Translations under genes and position numbers: made by a program | Source: an uncultured Eubacteriales bacterium | GTDB lineage: Bacteria > Bacillota > Clostridia > Oscillospirales > Oscillospiraceae | Assembly: GCA_900546415.1 (NCBI GenBank) | Contig: URCY01000015.1 | Location: forward strand, 1-32,662 | DNA length: 32,662 nt | Reading direction: 5' to 3' | Shown here: piece after piece, positions 7,440-15,228 of the stretch | Position numbering within the stretch: position 1 is the stretch's first letter | Layout of the letters: every line of letters starts with the position of its first letter | Notes under the pieces: generated by a model | What the model saw: the letters and a program-made list of their open reading frames with translations, nothing else | Database searches by the model: none | What the model was told of the DNA's origin: nothing

Positions 7440-7566
7440 TTTAATCTGTTCCGCAGCGACACACCGCAACGGCGCTTCTCCCAAAGCGCCATTTCACGCG
7501 GACGCAAGCCCGCATTTCCCGTGCGCAGTATCTTTCACCCGGCCAAAGGCCAAATTTCGCTGCGCA
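7440..7566 (+). repeat. Family C modular palindrome repeat, copy 1
   Basis: A run of small hairpins separated by ATTTC-like spacers: GGCGCTT/AAGCGCC, GCGGac/aagcCCGC and GGCCaaaGGCC. It begins TTTAATCTGTTCCGCAG and ends near AAATTTCGCTGCG. The same order of modules is seen at 11058-11202 and, inverted, at 10790-10913. Confidence 0.7.
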
Positions 7567-7578
7567 GCCTTGCCGTGC

Positions 7579-8124
7579 TCACGGGATCCGCTTGCTTGGC
7601 TTGAGGTAGCGCTCCTCCTCGGAGAAGACGCAGCCGCAGTATTTCTGCATATAAAGCCCCAGCTCGCGGGCGCGCTCCTGCCCGGCGCGGAAGAGCGGCC
7701 GGAAGTCGCGGTAGAGAAACCGGACATGGAACGCGTCGGCGGCGCGCTCGGCAACCTCGCGCATCAGCTCGTGCTGCTGATAGGGGCTGATGAAGAGCGA
7801 GGAGGTGAAGCTGTCAAAGCCGCCCGCGGCGGCGGCTTCGGCAGCGGCAAACAGACGGAACTCGTAGCATTTCACGCAGCGATTGGCCAGATCGTCCGCA
7901 ACGGCGCGGACGAAGGGGCGCAGGGCGTATTCGTCGCGCTCGAGCAGCGGCAGACTGACCGCTGCGGCATATTCGCGCACGCAGTTGCGCCGTGCGCGGT
8001 ATTCCGTGAAGGGGTGGATATTCGGGTTGTACCAGAAGCCCGTCAGCTCGACGCCCTCCTGACGCAGCGCGTCGATGCATTGATTGGCGCAGGGCGCGCA
8101 GCAGATGTGTAACAGTGTTTTCAT
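7579..8124 (-). CDS. queH: Epoxyqueuosine reductase QueH
   Basis: QueH reduces epoxyqueuosine to queuosine, the last step of making the modified wobble base of GUN tRNAs; it is the non-QueG form (old DUF208). The 181-aa protein starts MKTLLHICCAPC, giving the adjacent CC and CxxC cysteine cluster. It continues with GFWYNPNIHP, CVKCYEFRL, a TSSLFISPYQ segment and a C-terminal YCGCVFSEEERYL, all characteristic. GGAGG precedes the ATG. It is transcribed alone from its own promoter, divergently from adenine deaminase. Its stop lies close to a family C repeat, but the protein appears complete. Confidence 0.93.
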   Translation of the reverse strand: MKTLLHICCAPCANQCIDALRQEGVELTGFWYNPNIHPFTEYRARRNCVREYAAAVSLPLLERDEYALRPFVRAVADDLANRCVKCYEFRLFAAAEAAAAGGFDSFTSSLFISPYQQHELMREVAERAADAFHVRFLYRDFRPLFRAGQERARELGLYMQKYCGCVFSEEERYLKPSKRIP

Positions 8125-8169
8125 GATTTCCTCCGGACGCCGGGCGCGGCCGCCCGGTCAGCGGGGTCT

Positions 8170-8198
8170 ATTATATCACGTTCGCCCGCGTAGAGCAA
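8170..8198 (-). promoter_or_regulatory. Promoter of queH
   Basis: TTGCTC (8198-8193) and a perfect TATAAT (8175-8170) are 17 nt apart on the minus strand, about 45 nt before the queH start. Confidence 0.65.
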
Positions 8199-8234
8199 CC
8201 AAAAACGCGGCGGATTTTTTGGTTACTTTGGCGC

Positions 8235-8263
8235 TGGAAAACCGTGCAAATTTATGGTATACT
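8235..8263 (+). promoter_or_regulatory. Promoter of adenine deaminase gene
   Basis: TATACT at 8258-8263 is preceded by TGG, giving an extended -10, with a weak TGGAAA at 8235-8240 and 17-nt spacing. It lies 40 nt before the start codon and diverges from the queH promoter. Confidence 0.6.
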
Positions 8264-8302
8264 GAATATGATCCATAAAAATACGGAAAGGGGCCGAAAG
8301 CC

Positions 8303-10036
8303 ATGGCTGGAAAGCGGGAACTGAACTACGCTGCACTCCGGCAAAAAACCGACGAGGAGCGCCGTCTGGTCGAAACGGCGGCCGGGCGCAGACGCGCCGA
8401 GCTGGTGCTCAAAAACGCGCGTTATGTCAATGTGTTCACACATGAGCTCTGCACGGGCGACATCGCGATCGCCTGCGGCAAAATCGCGGGCATCGGGAAA
8501 TACGACGGCGAAAAAGAACTCGACGTCTCCGGGAGGATCGTCTGCCCGGGATTTCTGGACGCGCACATCCACATCGAATCGTCCCTCTCCGTGCCGCGGG
8601 AATTCGCGCGGGCGGTCGTGCCGCACGGAACGACTGCGATCGTCACCGATCCGCACGAGATCACCAACGTCATGGGCACGGACGGCATCGAATATATGCT
8701 CGAGGCGACCGAGCGCCTGCCGATCGACGTGTTCTTTATGCTTCCGAGCTGCGTCCCGTCGACGCCGCTCGACGAGGCCGGGGCGGAGCTGGACTGGTTT
8801 GCCATCGACCGCTTCTACGCGCATCCGCGCGTGCTTGGATTGGCGGAAATGATGAACTATGTCGGCGTCTGCGCCGCGGATGAGGCGGTTCTTGCCAAGC
8901 TCGCGGCCGCGCGGCTGCACGGCAAGCGCATCGACGGCCACGCGCCGGGGCTTTCCGGCGGCGATTTACAGGCCTATGCGGCGGCGGGCGTCCGTTCCGA
9001 CCACGAGTGCTTTGCCATCGACGACGCGCGCGAGAAGCTGCGCGCCGGGCAGTACATCATGATCCGCGACGGCACGGCGGCGAAGAACCTCGAGGCGCTG
9101 GTCGACCTGCTCAAGCAGCCGGGCGCGGAGCGCTGTATGCTCTGCACGGACGACAAGCACCCCGTCGACCTGCTGAAGCTGGGGCACATCGACTATATCA
9201 TCAAAAAAGCGATTGCGCGCGGCGTCGACCCGATCACGGCGGTCACGGCTGCGACGCGGAATCCGGCGGAATACTTCGGTCTGACGGAGCATGGCGCGGT
9301 CGCGCCGGGCTACCGGGCCGACCTTGCGATCATCGATTCGTTCGAGCATTTCGAGGTGCAGACGGTGCTCAAGGACGGCTGCGTGACCTATGAAAACGGC
9401 GCGCTCTGCGCTTTCGCGGCCTCGGAGCCGTCGGGGGAGCTGAGCGCCGAGGCGCACGATACCTTCCGCGTGAGACGGCTGCGTCCGGAGGACTTCGCGG
9501 GCGCGGGGCGCCGCGCCGTGATCGGCATGGTGCCCGGGGAGATCGTCTCGACCGACAACGGCTACGCCGAGGGCGTGGATCCGGAGCGCGATATTCTGAA
9601 AATCGCCGTGGTCGAGCGCCACAAGGGCACCGGCCACATCGGGCTGGGCTATTTGCAGGGCTATGGGCTCAAGCGCGGCGCGGTCGCCACGTCGATCTCG
9701 CACGATTCGCATAACATCATTGCCGTCGGCACGAACGACGCCGATCTTGCGGCGGCGGTCAACCGCGTGGTGGAAAATCGCGGCGGCATCGTCGTTGCGG
9801 AGGACGGCGCGGTGCGCGGCGAGGTCGTGCTGGAGATTGCCGGGCTGATGAGCGAGGCACCGCTGACGGCAGTCAACGACGCGCTTGAGCGGGCGAAGGA
9901 GGCGGCTTTTGCGCTGGGCGTCAACCGGGGCGTCGACCCCTTTATGACGCTGTCGTTCATGTCGCTTCCCGTGATCCCGGCGCTGCGCCTGACCACGCGC
10001 GGCATGGTCGACGTTCTGACACAGAAATTTGTATAA
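8303..10036 (+). CDS. ade: Adenine deaminase
   Basis: The enzyme deaminates adenine to hypoxanthine plus ammonia in purine salvage. The 577-aa length is normal for the bacterial Ade group of the amidohydrolase superfamily. Metal ligands are seen in FLDAHIHIESS (His88, His90), followed by TDPHEITNV, HAPGLSG and CTDDKHPVDLL. The C-terminal part has the conserved HDSHNIIAVG block and a closing PVIPALRLTTRG segment. The start has GAAAGGGG about 10 nt upstream and its own promoter. It lies between two BMP-type nucleoside transporters, consistent with use of adenine released by nucleoside phosphorolysis, though it is not in either operon. Confidence 0.95.
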   Translation: MAGKRELNYAALRQKTDEERRLVETAAGRRRAELVLKNARYVNVFTHELCTGDIAIACGKIAGIGKYDGEKELDVSGRIVCPGFLDAHIHIESSLSVPREFARAVVPHGTTAIVTDPHEITNVMGTDGIEYMLEATERLPIDVFFMLPSCVPSTPLDEAGAELDWFAIDRFYAHPRVLGLAEMMNYVGVCAADEAVLAKLAAARLHGKRIDGHAPGLSGGDLQAYAAAGVRSDHECFAIDDAREKLRAGQYIMIRDGTAAKNLEALVDLLKQPGAERCMLCTDDKHPVDLLKLGHIDYIIKKAIARGVDPITAVTAATRNPAEYFGLTEHGAVAPGYRADLAIIDSFEHFEVQTVLKDGCVTYENGALCAFAASEPSGELSAEAHDTFRVRRLRPEDFAGAGRRAVIGMVPGEIVSTDNGYAEGVDPERDILKIAVVERHKGTGHIGLGYLQGYGLKRGAVATSISHDSHNIIAVGTNDADLAAAVNRVVENRGGIVVAEDGAVRGEVVLEIAGLMSEAPLTAVNDALERAKEAAFALGVNRGVDPFMTLSFMSLPVIPALRLTTRGMVDVLTQKFV

Positions 10037-10052
10037 AAAAGGAGAAAATCAT

Positions 10053-10778
10053 ATGATCTGTCCGAAATGCAACGCAGAAAATCCGGAGGGCAGCAAGTTC
10101 TGCACGAACTGCGGCGCGCCGCTCGAGCAGCTGCAGCAGCCGATCCCGGAACAGCCCGCGCAGCAGCCGATCCCGGAACAGCCCGCGCAGCAGCCGCAGC
10201 GGGAGCAGGGGTACCAGCAGGTGGAGTCGCCCTATTATTACAGCCGTCCCTACGGCACGCAGCCGGTGAACGACCCCTACGGGGCGCGTCCGGCAAACGA
10301 CCCCTACGGGGCGCAGCCGGTGAACAGCCCGTATATGACGGCGCAGCCCGCCGCCGAGAAGAAAAACGCGCGCGGCAGCATTGCCTCGCTGATCCTCGGT
10401 ATCCTCGCGATGCTTGTGAATTTTACGACGTTTACGTTCACCGTGACGTTCTGGGCGATCCCGTTTGCGCTCGAGCAGGGCACGTTTGACCTCTCGGTCA
10501 TGAACCGCAGAGTGACCGGCAAGGAGCTGCTTCGCGCGGCGGAGCTGGCCTATAATGTGTGCGGCTTCTTTGCGATCTGTGCCGGTGTGATCGCGACCGT
10601 TCTCGGCGTGCTGGCCATTGTTTTCGGCGTGAAGGCGCGCCGCAGCGTCCGTCTCGAGCCGAACGTCTATAAGGGCGGCGGGACAGCCACGGCCGGCCGC
10701 GTGACCGGTATCCTTGCGCTCGTCGGCGTCGCGCTGTGCATCCTGCTCTCGCTGCTGTTCTACGCTTCGATGTACTGA
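10053..10778 (+). CDS. Zinc-ribbon, Gln/Pro-rich linker membrane protein (DUF4190-like)
   Basis: A 241-aa protein in three parts. Residues 1-24 form a short zinc ribbon (CPKC at 3-6, CTNC at 17-20). A low-complexity linker follows with repeated QQPIPEQPA and DPYGAQPVN units. The C-terminal half has three or four hydrophobic segments (IASLILGILAMLVN, FFAICAGVIATVLGVLAIVFGV, VTGILALVGVALCILLSLLF), resembling DUF4190-type membrane proteins. GGAG lies 8 nt before the ATG, so that start is preferred over an in-frame ATG at 10029 that overlaps ade. It is 16 nt after ade and probably co-transcribed. Function is unknown. Confidence 0.8.
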   Translation: MICPKCNAENPEGSKFCTNCGAPLEQLQQPIPEQPAQQPIPEQPAQQPQREQGYQQVESPYYYSRPYGTQPVNDPYGARPANDPYGAQPVNSPYMTAQPAAEKKNARGSIASLILGILAMLVNFTTFTFTVTFWAIPFALEQGTFDLSVMNRRVTGKELLRAAELAYNVCGFFAICAGVIATVLGVLAIVFGVKARRSVRLEPNVYKGGGTATAGRVTGILALVGVALCILLSLLFYASMY

Positions 10779-10789
10779 GCGCCGGCTTT

Positions 10790-10913
10790 GCAGGGAAATT
10801 TGCGCTTCGAGCGAAATGTGCTGACACACGCGAAATGCGGACTTGCATCCGCGTAAAATGATGCCTCGAAGGAAACACCGTTGCGGTGTCCATCCGAGGC
10901 AAATTCAAATATA
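10790..10913 (-). repeat. Family C modular palindrome repeat, inverted copy
   Basis: On the minus strand this reads as GGACACCGCAACGGTGT, ACGCGGATGCAAGTCCGC, then ATTTCGC-GTGTGTCAGCAC-ATTTCGCTC and AAATTTCCCTGC. This is the same module order as 11058-11202. It starts 12 nt after the zinc-ribbon gene stop and includes a GCCTCG/CGAGGC stem that may serve as its 3' end. Confidence 0.68.
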
Positions 10914-10922
10914 TCGGTTGCA

Positions 10923-10956
10923 AAAATGGTAGGTTTTCGTAAAAACCTACCATTTT
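10923..10956. terminator. Perfect 15-bp hairpin, probable bidirectional terminator
   Basis: AAAATGGTAGGTTTT and AAAACCTACCATTTT pair perfectly around a 4-nt loop, with A and T tracts on both sides. It follows the zinc-ribbon gene and abuts the left end of a family B fragment. Confidence 0.7.
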
Positions 10957-10958
10957 CG

Positions 10959-11036
10959 TGTCATTGCGGGGCCGCATCGCGGCCGTGGCAATCTTAAAGT
11001 TGAAGGTATGGCATCCCGTGGCAAAGTACGGGGACA
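10959..11036 (+). repeat. Family B element, left-end fragment
   Basis: This begins TGTCATTGCGGGGCCGCATC and continues with GGCAATCTTAAAG, GAAGGTATGGCATCCCG and a short GCAAAGTACGGG, matching the left third of the complete copies. It then breaks off and the family C copy begins. No right terminal repeat is present. Confidence 0.7.
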
Positions 11037-11057
11037 GAAAACGACAAAATCCAGAAA

Positions 11058-11202
11058 TTTTAATCTGTCCCGCAGGGACACCGCCACGGCGCTTCTTGAG
11101 AAGCGCCATTTCACGCGGGCATTAGCCCGCATTTCACATGCATCAGCATATTTCACATGCATCAGCATATTTCACTTGCTCGAAGAGCAAATTTCCCTGC
11201 GC
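11058..11202 (+). repeat. Family C modular palindrome repeat, copy 3, with a duplicated 19-bp module
   Basis: Modules in order are CCGCAGGGACACCGCCACGG, GGCGCTTcttgAGAAGCGCC, GCGGGCattaGCCCGC, ATTTCACATGCATCAGCAT present twice in tandem (11131-11149 and 11150-11168), then GCTCgaaGAGC and AAATTTCCCTGCGC. The tandem doubling suggests slippage between ATTTCA spacers. Confidence 0.7.
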
Positions 11203-11242
11203 GGTCATGCCGGCGCGGGGCGCTGCCGCTTATGAGCGCGCG

Positions 11243-12724
11243 TTATTTATGATAGAGCCGCGGGATCTCGTATTTCGGCTCGCTGCTCACATGGATGCCG
11301 AGGCGGCGATAGAGGTTCGCGTCCTCCTCGGAGAGAATGACGGAAAAATGCGCCTCGCTCCCGCGCAGGGCGTCGAGCTGCGCCAGCACGCGCTCGGCCA
11401 GCGGATTCGTCACGGCTGAGATCGACAGCGCGATGAGCACCTCGTCGGAATGCAGCCGGGGATTGCGGTGTCCCAGATGCTTGGTTTTCATGTCGCTGAT
11501 CGGCGCGATGATCGACGGCGGCAGCAGATTCAGCCCGTCGTCGATCCCGGCCAGAAGCTTCACGGCGTTGAGCAGCATTGCGGCCGACGGGCCGAGCAGA
11601 GAGCTGGTCTTGCCCGTGACCAGACGGCCGTCCGGCAGCTGCATTGCCCCGGCGGGCGCGCCGGTCGCGGCGGCCCTGTCGAGCGCGGCCTGCACGGCCG
11701 GGCAGAGCGCGGGCGTCACCTGCGCCTGCTGCATGACCAGCTCCAGCTTGCGCACGACCTCGTCGCCGCATTTGCCCTTCGCGCGGTCGACCAGACCGGC
11801 GTAATAGCGCCGGAGGATCTCCATGCGCGAGGCCTCCTGACAGACCGTGTCGTCCGAAATGGCGAAGCCCGCCATGTTCACACCCATGTCCGTCGGGGAG
11901 CGATAGGGCGAGCTGCCCTGAATGCGCTCAAACATGGCGTTGAGCACCGGGAAAATCTCAACGTCGCGGTTATAATTGACGGTCGTCCGGCCATAGGCTT
12001 CCAGATGGAAGGGGTCGATCATATTCACGTCGGCCAGATCGGCCGTCGCGGCCTCATAGGCCAGATTGACGGGGTGCTTGAGCGGCAGGTTCCAGATCGG
12101 GAAGGTCTCGTATTTGGCGTAGCCCGCGCGAATGCCGCGCCGGTGCTCGTGATAGAGCTGGCTCAGGCAGGTGGCCATTTTGCCGCTGCCCGGGCCGGGC
12201 GCGGTGACGACCACGATGGGACGGCTCGTCTCGATATAATCGTTGCGCCCCAGACCGGCCTCGGAGACGATGTGCGCCGGGTTCGAAGGATAGCCGGCAA
12301 TGGGGTAGTGGCGATAGCATTTCACGCCCAGCGCCGTCAGCCGCGCGAGAAAGGCGTCGGCGGCGGGCTGCCCGGCATACTGCGTGACGACCACCGAGCC
12401 GACATAAAAGCCCAGCTCGCGGAACACGTCCGTCAGGCGCAGCACCTCGTCGCCGTAGCTGATGCCAAGGTCGCCGCGCAGCTTGCTCGTTTCGATGTCG
12501 GCCGCGCGGATGGCGATGACCAGCTCGACCTCGTCCCTGAGCGTCGAGAGCATCCGCAGCTTGCTGTCCGGCTGAAAGCCGGGCAGGACGCGCGCGGCGT
12601 GGTAATCGTCGAACAGCTTGCCGCCGAACTCCAGATAGAGCTTGTCGCCGAATTGCGCGCGGCGCCTGCGGATCTGCTCGGCCTGCAGCGTCAGATATTT
12701 TTCGTTGTCGAATCCGATTTTCAT
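11243..12724 (-). CDS. DUF1846 domain-containing protein
   Basis: A 493-aa cytoplasmic protein matching the DUF1846 family throughout: KIGFDNEKYL at the N-terminus, YLEFGGKLFDDYHAARVLPG, and VVVTAPGPGSGKMATCLSQL at residues about 171-190, which looks like a P-loop-related phosphate site. NLAYEAATADLADVNMIDP and SPTDMGVNMAGF follow. The family is widespread in Firmicutes with known structures but no settled reaction. The start is the ATG at 12724, where AAAGGAG stands 7 nt upstream; an in-frame start 9 codons earlier lacks a good site. A possible promoter (CTGACG at 12813-12808, TATACT at 12789-12784, 18-nt spacing) overlaps the end of the upstream methyltransferase-like gene. Confidence 0.88.
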   Translation of the reverse strand: MKIGFDNEKYLTLQAEQIRRRRAQFGDKLYLEFGGKLFDDYHAARVLPGFQPDSKLRMLSTLRDEVELVIAIRAADIETSKLRGDLGISYGDEVLRLTDVFRELGFYVGSVVVTQYAGQPAADAFLARLTALGVKCYRHYPIAGYPSNPAHIVSEAGLGRNDYIETSRPIVVVTAPGPGSGKMATCLSQLYHEHRRGIRAGYAKYETFPIWNLPLKHPVNLAYEAATADLADVNMIDPFHLEAYGRTTVNYNRDVEIFPVLNAMFERIQGSSPYRSPTDMGVNMAGFAISDDTVCQEASRMEILRRYYAGLVDRAKGKCGDEVVRKLELVMQQAQVTPALCPAVQAALDRAAATGAPAGAMQLPDGRLVTGKTSSLLGPSAAMLLNAVKLLAGIDDGLNLLPPSIIAPISDMKTKHLGHRNPRLHSDEVLIALSISAVTNPLAERVLAQLDALRGSEAHFSVILSEEDANLYRRLGIHVSSEPKYEIPRLYHK

Positions 12725-12809
12725 GGAAATGCTCCTTTCGGCGTGGTTCATCGCGGTTAAGATACCACTCCAGACGATTTTTTAGTATAAATACAGAAAT
12801 GCCCCCGCG

Positions 12810-13406
12810 TCAGCTGCGTCTGCGCCCAAAATACCGGCGCACGCGGCGGCGATAGGCGGCGTATTCCGCGCCGAAGACCGTGGGGAGATATCGCTCCTCC
12901 TGCAAAATTTGCAGATGCAGCATGACCGCCGCGAAAATGCTGAGCGCGGCCGTCAGGGGATTGCAGAAAAGCAGCAGCACGCCGAGATACATCAGATCGA
13001 AGCCCAAAAACGCGGGATTCCGGCTGACGGCGTAAATTCCGGTGGTCACGATGCTTGTCCGGTCGTTTTCCGGAATCCCGGCGCGCCAGCTGTCCTTCAT
13101 GCAGAGCACGGCGGCGAGGAAAATGCCGTCGCCGAGCAGGCCGACCGCGAAGCCCGCGAGGCGCAGACCGCACGGGAGCAGGCTCCAGTCGAGCGCAACG
13201 GAGAGCAGCTGCGCCGGAACGACGGCGTAGGTGGCGCATTTCATCAGCAGCTCAACGCGGTGCAGCATCTTTTCTCTGCGGCGGCCGATCTGGTTTGTGC
13301 GGATGCCGCGCCGCCGCTGGCGCAGCATTTTGATGAAATAAACGGCGTAAAAGCCTGCAAGCACGAGCAGGGCCATCAGCCGAAAGGGGAGCGCCTTCGT
13401 GCACAT
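12810..13406 (-). CDS. Isoprenylcysteine/phospholipid methyltransferase-like membrane protein (PEMT/ICMT family)
   Basis: A 198-aa integral membrane protein with about five hydrophobic segments and the family's conserved C-terminal half: GIYAVSRNPAFLGF, a hydrophobic pair, then EERYLPTVFGAEYAAYRRRV, where the SAM-binding region is expected. Bacterial members of this group have mostly unknown substrates, either lipids or small molecules; protein isoprenylcysteine as substrate is unlikely. A TTGACG-17-TATAAT promoter lies about 45 nt upstream. The ribosome site GGAGG is paired with CCTCC across a 3-nt loop directly before the ATG, which would limit initiation. The stop is 85 nt before the DUF1846 start. 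Confidence 0.82.
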   Translation of the reverse strand: MCTKALPFRLMALLVLAGFYAVYFIKMLRQRRRGIRTNQIGRRREKMLHRVELLMKCATYAVVPAQLLSVALDWSLLPCGLRLAGFAVGLLGDGIFLAAVLCMKDSWRAGIPENDRTSIVTTGIYAVSRNPAFLGFDLMYLGVLLLFCNPLTAALSIFAAVMLHLQILQEERYLPTVFGAEYAAYRRRVRRYFGRRRS

Positions 13407-13419
13407 GGAGGTCGCCTCC
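13407..13419 (-). promoter_or_regulatory. Ribosome site locked in a 5-bp hairpin
   Basis: On the minus strand GGAGG (13419-13415), CGA, CCTCC (13411-13407) sits immediately before the ATG at 13406, so the Shine-Dalgarno sequence can pair fully with the nucleotides touching the start codon. Confidence 0.5.
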
Positions 13420-13448
13420 TTCGCGAAATTTCGGGTGGGCTCGTCTTG

Positions 13449-13477
13449 ATTATACCCTGCGTTGGGAACGCCGTCAA
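13449..13477 (-). promoter_or_regulatory. Promoter of the methyltransferase-like gene
   Basis: TTGACG (13477-13472) and a consensus TATAAT (13454-13449) are separated by 17 nt on the minus strand. Confidence 0.75.
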
Positions 13478-13680
13478 GATGCTGTACGCGGATCGCTAAA
13501 ATGTATTATAAAGCGAAATTTAAATGCTACACTAAAACAAACACGTAAAGAATTATAAAATCAAGACCATTCGCAATGGCCGAACAAAAAGAATTTCGTC
13601 ACATTGTTCATTTTTGAACCTAAAAATTTATGAGATACTGACAAAAATTATTTTCGACGTGCTTTTTTTCCAAAAAGGGA

Positions 13681-13709
13681 TTGTTTATTTTGAAATTTTT
13701 GTGTATTAT
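13681..13709 (+). promoter_or_regulatory. Promoter of the second BMP transporter operon
   Basis: TTGTTT at 13681-13686 and TATTAT at 13704-13709 with 17-nt spacing lie in a strongly AT-rich gap, about 60 nt before the lipoprotein start. The 180 nt upstream of it (13500-13680) holds no gene, only AT-rich DNA and small palindromes such as CCATTcgcAATGG. Confidence 0.6.
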
Positions 13710-13748
13710 GTTGTTGTACGGACGAGTTATCCGCACGATACAACAACA
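13709..13748 (+). promoter_or_regulatory. Leader inverted repeat (possible operator or RNA hairpin)
   Basis: TGTTGTTGTA and TACAACAACA form perfect 10-bp arms 20 nt apart, with a smaller CGG/CCG stem inside. The left arm touches the -10 box and the right arm ends 10 nt before AGGAGG. This placement suits repressor binding or a 5' leader hairpin. Confidence 0.55.
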
Positions 13749-13771
13749 AAATTGAATTAGGAGGAACGAAA

Positions 13772-15013
13772 ATGAAAAAGATCTTGGCAATGATCCTGGC
13801 ACTTGCGATGATCGCCTGCCTGTTTGCCGGCTGCGGCGAGAAAACGTCCGACGACGGCGGCGAAAAGAAGGACGTCAAAGTCGGCGTCGTGCTCGTCGGC
13901 GACGAAAACGAAGGCTATACCCTTGCGCACATCAACGGCATCAAAGAAGCCTGCAAGAACCTCGGCCTGTCCGACACGGACAACGTCGTCTGGAAGTATG
14001 CGATTCCCGAAGACGAAACCTGCAAGACCGCAATTGAGGACTGCATCGACCAGGGCTGCACGCTCGTCTTCACGAACTCCTATGGCCATCAGGACTATGC
14101 AAAGACCGCGGCTGAGCAGAATCCCAATGTGGAGATCGTCGCCATGACCGGCGACACCGCGAAGAAGTCCGGCCTTGCCAACTTCCACAACGCATTCACG
14201 AAGATCTATGAAGCCCGCTACGCCGCTGGCGTCGTTGCCGGTCTGAAGATCAACCAGCTCAAGGAAGAGGGCAAGCTCACCGACAAGAACATGAAGGACG
14301 GCAAGGTCAAGGTCGGCTACGTCGGCGCCTATGCTTATGCAGAGGTCATCTCCGGCTACACCGCGTTCTTCCTCGGCATCCAGTCTGTCTGCCCCGACGT
14401 CACGATGGACGTTCTCTACACCAGCTCCTGGTTTGACATCACCGCCGAGAAGGCCGCAGCAGAGCAGCTGATCGGCGACGGCTGCGTCATCATCGGCCAG
14501 CACGCCGACTCCACCGGCGCTCCCTCCGCCTGCGAGGCCGCGCTCAACGCGGGCACCACGGTCTACTCCGTCGGCTATAACATCGACATGCTGACCGCCG
14601 CTCCGAATGCCGCTCTGGTCTCCCCGACCAACGAGTGGGGCGTTTACTACACCTATGCGATCGGCGCCCATATGAAGGGCGAGAAGATCGAGACCAACTG
14701 GGCAGAGGGCTTCAGCGAGGACGCAGTGGCTCTGACCAAGCTCGGCCCGAACGTCGCCCCCGGCACGCAGGAGAAGGTCGACGAGGTCATTGCTCAGCTC
14801 AAGGAAGGCAAGCTGCACGTGTTCGACACCTCCACCTTCACCGTTAAGGGCGAAAAGGTGACCAGCGCGTTCGCGACCGACTCCGACGGCGACTGGGTCA
14901 ACGACACCGACGAGGCCATCATCGACGGCTACTATCACGAGTCCTACTTCCAGTCCGCTCCGTCGTTCATTCTGAGAATCGACGGCATCACCGAGCTGAA
15001 CGCATCGAACTGA
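13772..15013 (+). CDS. BMP-family substrate-binding lipoprotein of the second nucleoside-type transporter
   Basis: A 413-aa lipid-anchored binding protein with signal peptide MKKILAMILALAMIACL and lipobox LFAGC, then a charged linker and a BMP domain (VKVGVVLVGDENEGYTLAHI, FTNSYGHQDYA, GVVAGLKINQL). It is longer than the paralogue at 5459-6571 and only distantly similar, so its ligand may differ. AGGAGG lies 7 nt before the ATG. It is the first gene of a four-gene transporter operon and is followed by a hairpin that may raise its level relative to the downstream subunits. The BMP family binds nucleosides and some related compounds; the exact ligand cannot be read here. Confidence 0.92.
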   Translation: MKKILAMILALAMIACLFAGCGEKTSDDGGEKKDVKVGVVLVGDENEGYTLAHINGIKEACKNLGLSDTDNVVWKYAIPEDETCKTAIEDCIDQGCTLVFTNSYGHQDYAKTAAEQNPNVEIVAMTGDTAKKSGLANFHNAFTKIYEARYAAGVVAGLKINQLKEEGKLTDKNMKDGKVKVGYVGAYAYAEVISGYTAFFLGIQSVCPDVTMDVLYTSSWFDITAEKAAAEQLIGDGCVIIGQHADSTGAPSACEAALNAGTTVYSVGYNIDMLTAAPNAALVSPTNEWGVYYTYAIGAHMKGEKIETNWAEGFSEDAVALTKLGPNVAPGTQEKVDEVIAQLKEGKLHVFDTSTFTVKGEKVTSAFATDSDGDWVNDTDEAIIDGYYHESYFQSAPSFILRIDGITELNASN

Positions 15014-15125
15014 TTTCTGACCGAAGCAACTTGAGCCAACCGCGCCGCTCCGGCGGCCGGACTCCTGCTCCCGCTCATACATAGGGATCGACGGCGCCGG
15101 TGCCGGACTGATCGATTGCATCACA

Positions 15126-15151
15126 GAGGGAGCTGCGCAAGCGGCTCCCTC
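15126..15151 (+). other. Intercistronic hairpin after the lipoprotein gene
   Basis: GAGGGAGC / GCTCCCTC forms an 8-bp stem with a 10-nt loop, without a T-run. Such hairpins between binding-protein and ATPase genes often stabilise the upstream message or cause partial termination. The 215-nt gap contains no other recognisable element. Confidence 0.5.
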
Positions 15152-15228
15152 ACCGTTTCTCGCTTTCAGGCAGGATGATCTGACTGCCTGAGCAACCGGC
15201 ACTGATTTTTAGACTCAGATTGGAAAGG

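Noticed and set aside
6648..7507. Several small open frames in the gene-free stretch
   Set aside because: They run through hairpins and the family B repeat, overlap each other on both strands, and lack ribosome sites. Peptides such as CHCEERSDAAI are translations of the repeat ends.
11450..12760. 436-codon plus-strand frame over the DUF1846 gene
   Set aside because: Antisense shadow; the minus-strand product matches a known family from end to end.
13500..13771. Purine-type riboswitch in the BMP leader
   Set aside because: No purine aptamer core or multi-stem junction was recognised; only a simple inverted repeat is visible.
13757..15202. 481-codon minus-strand frame over the second BMP gene
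   Set aside because: Antisense shadow; low-complexity Val/Asp/Gly-rich product typical of reversed GC-rich genes.
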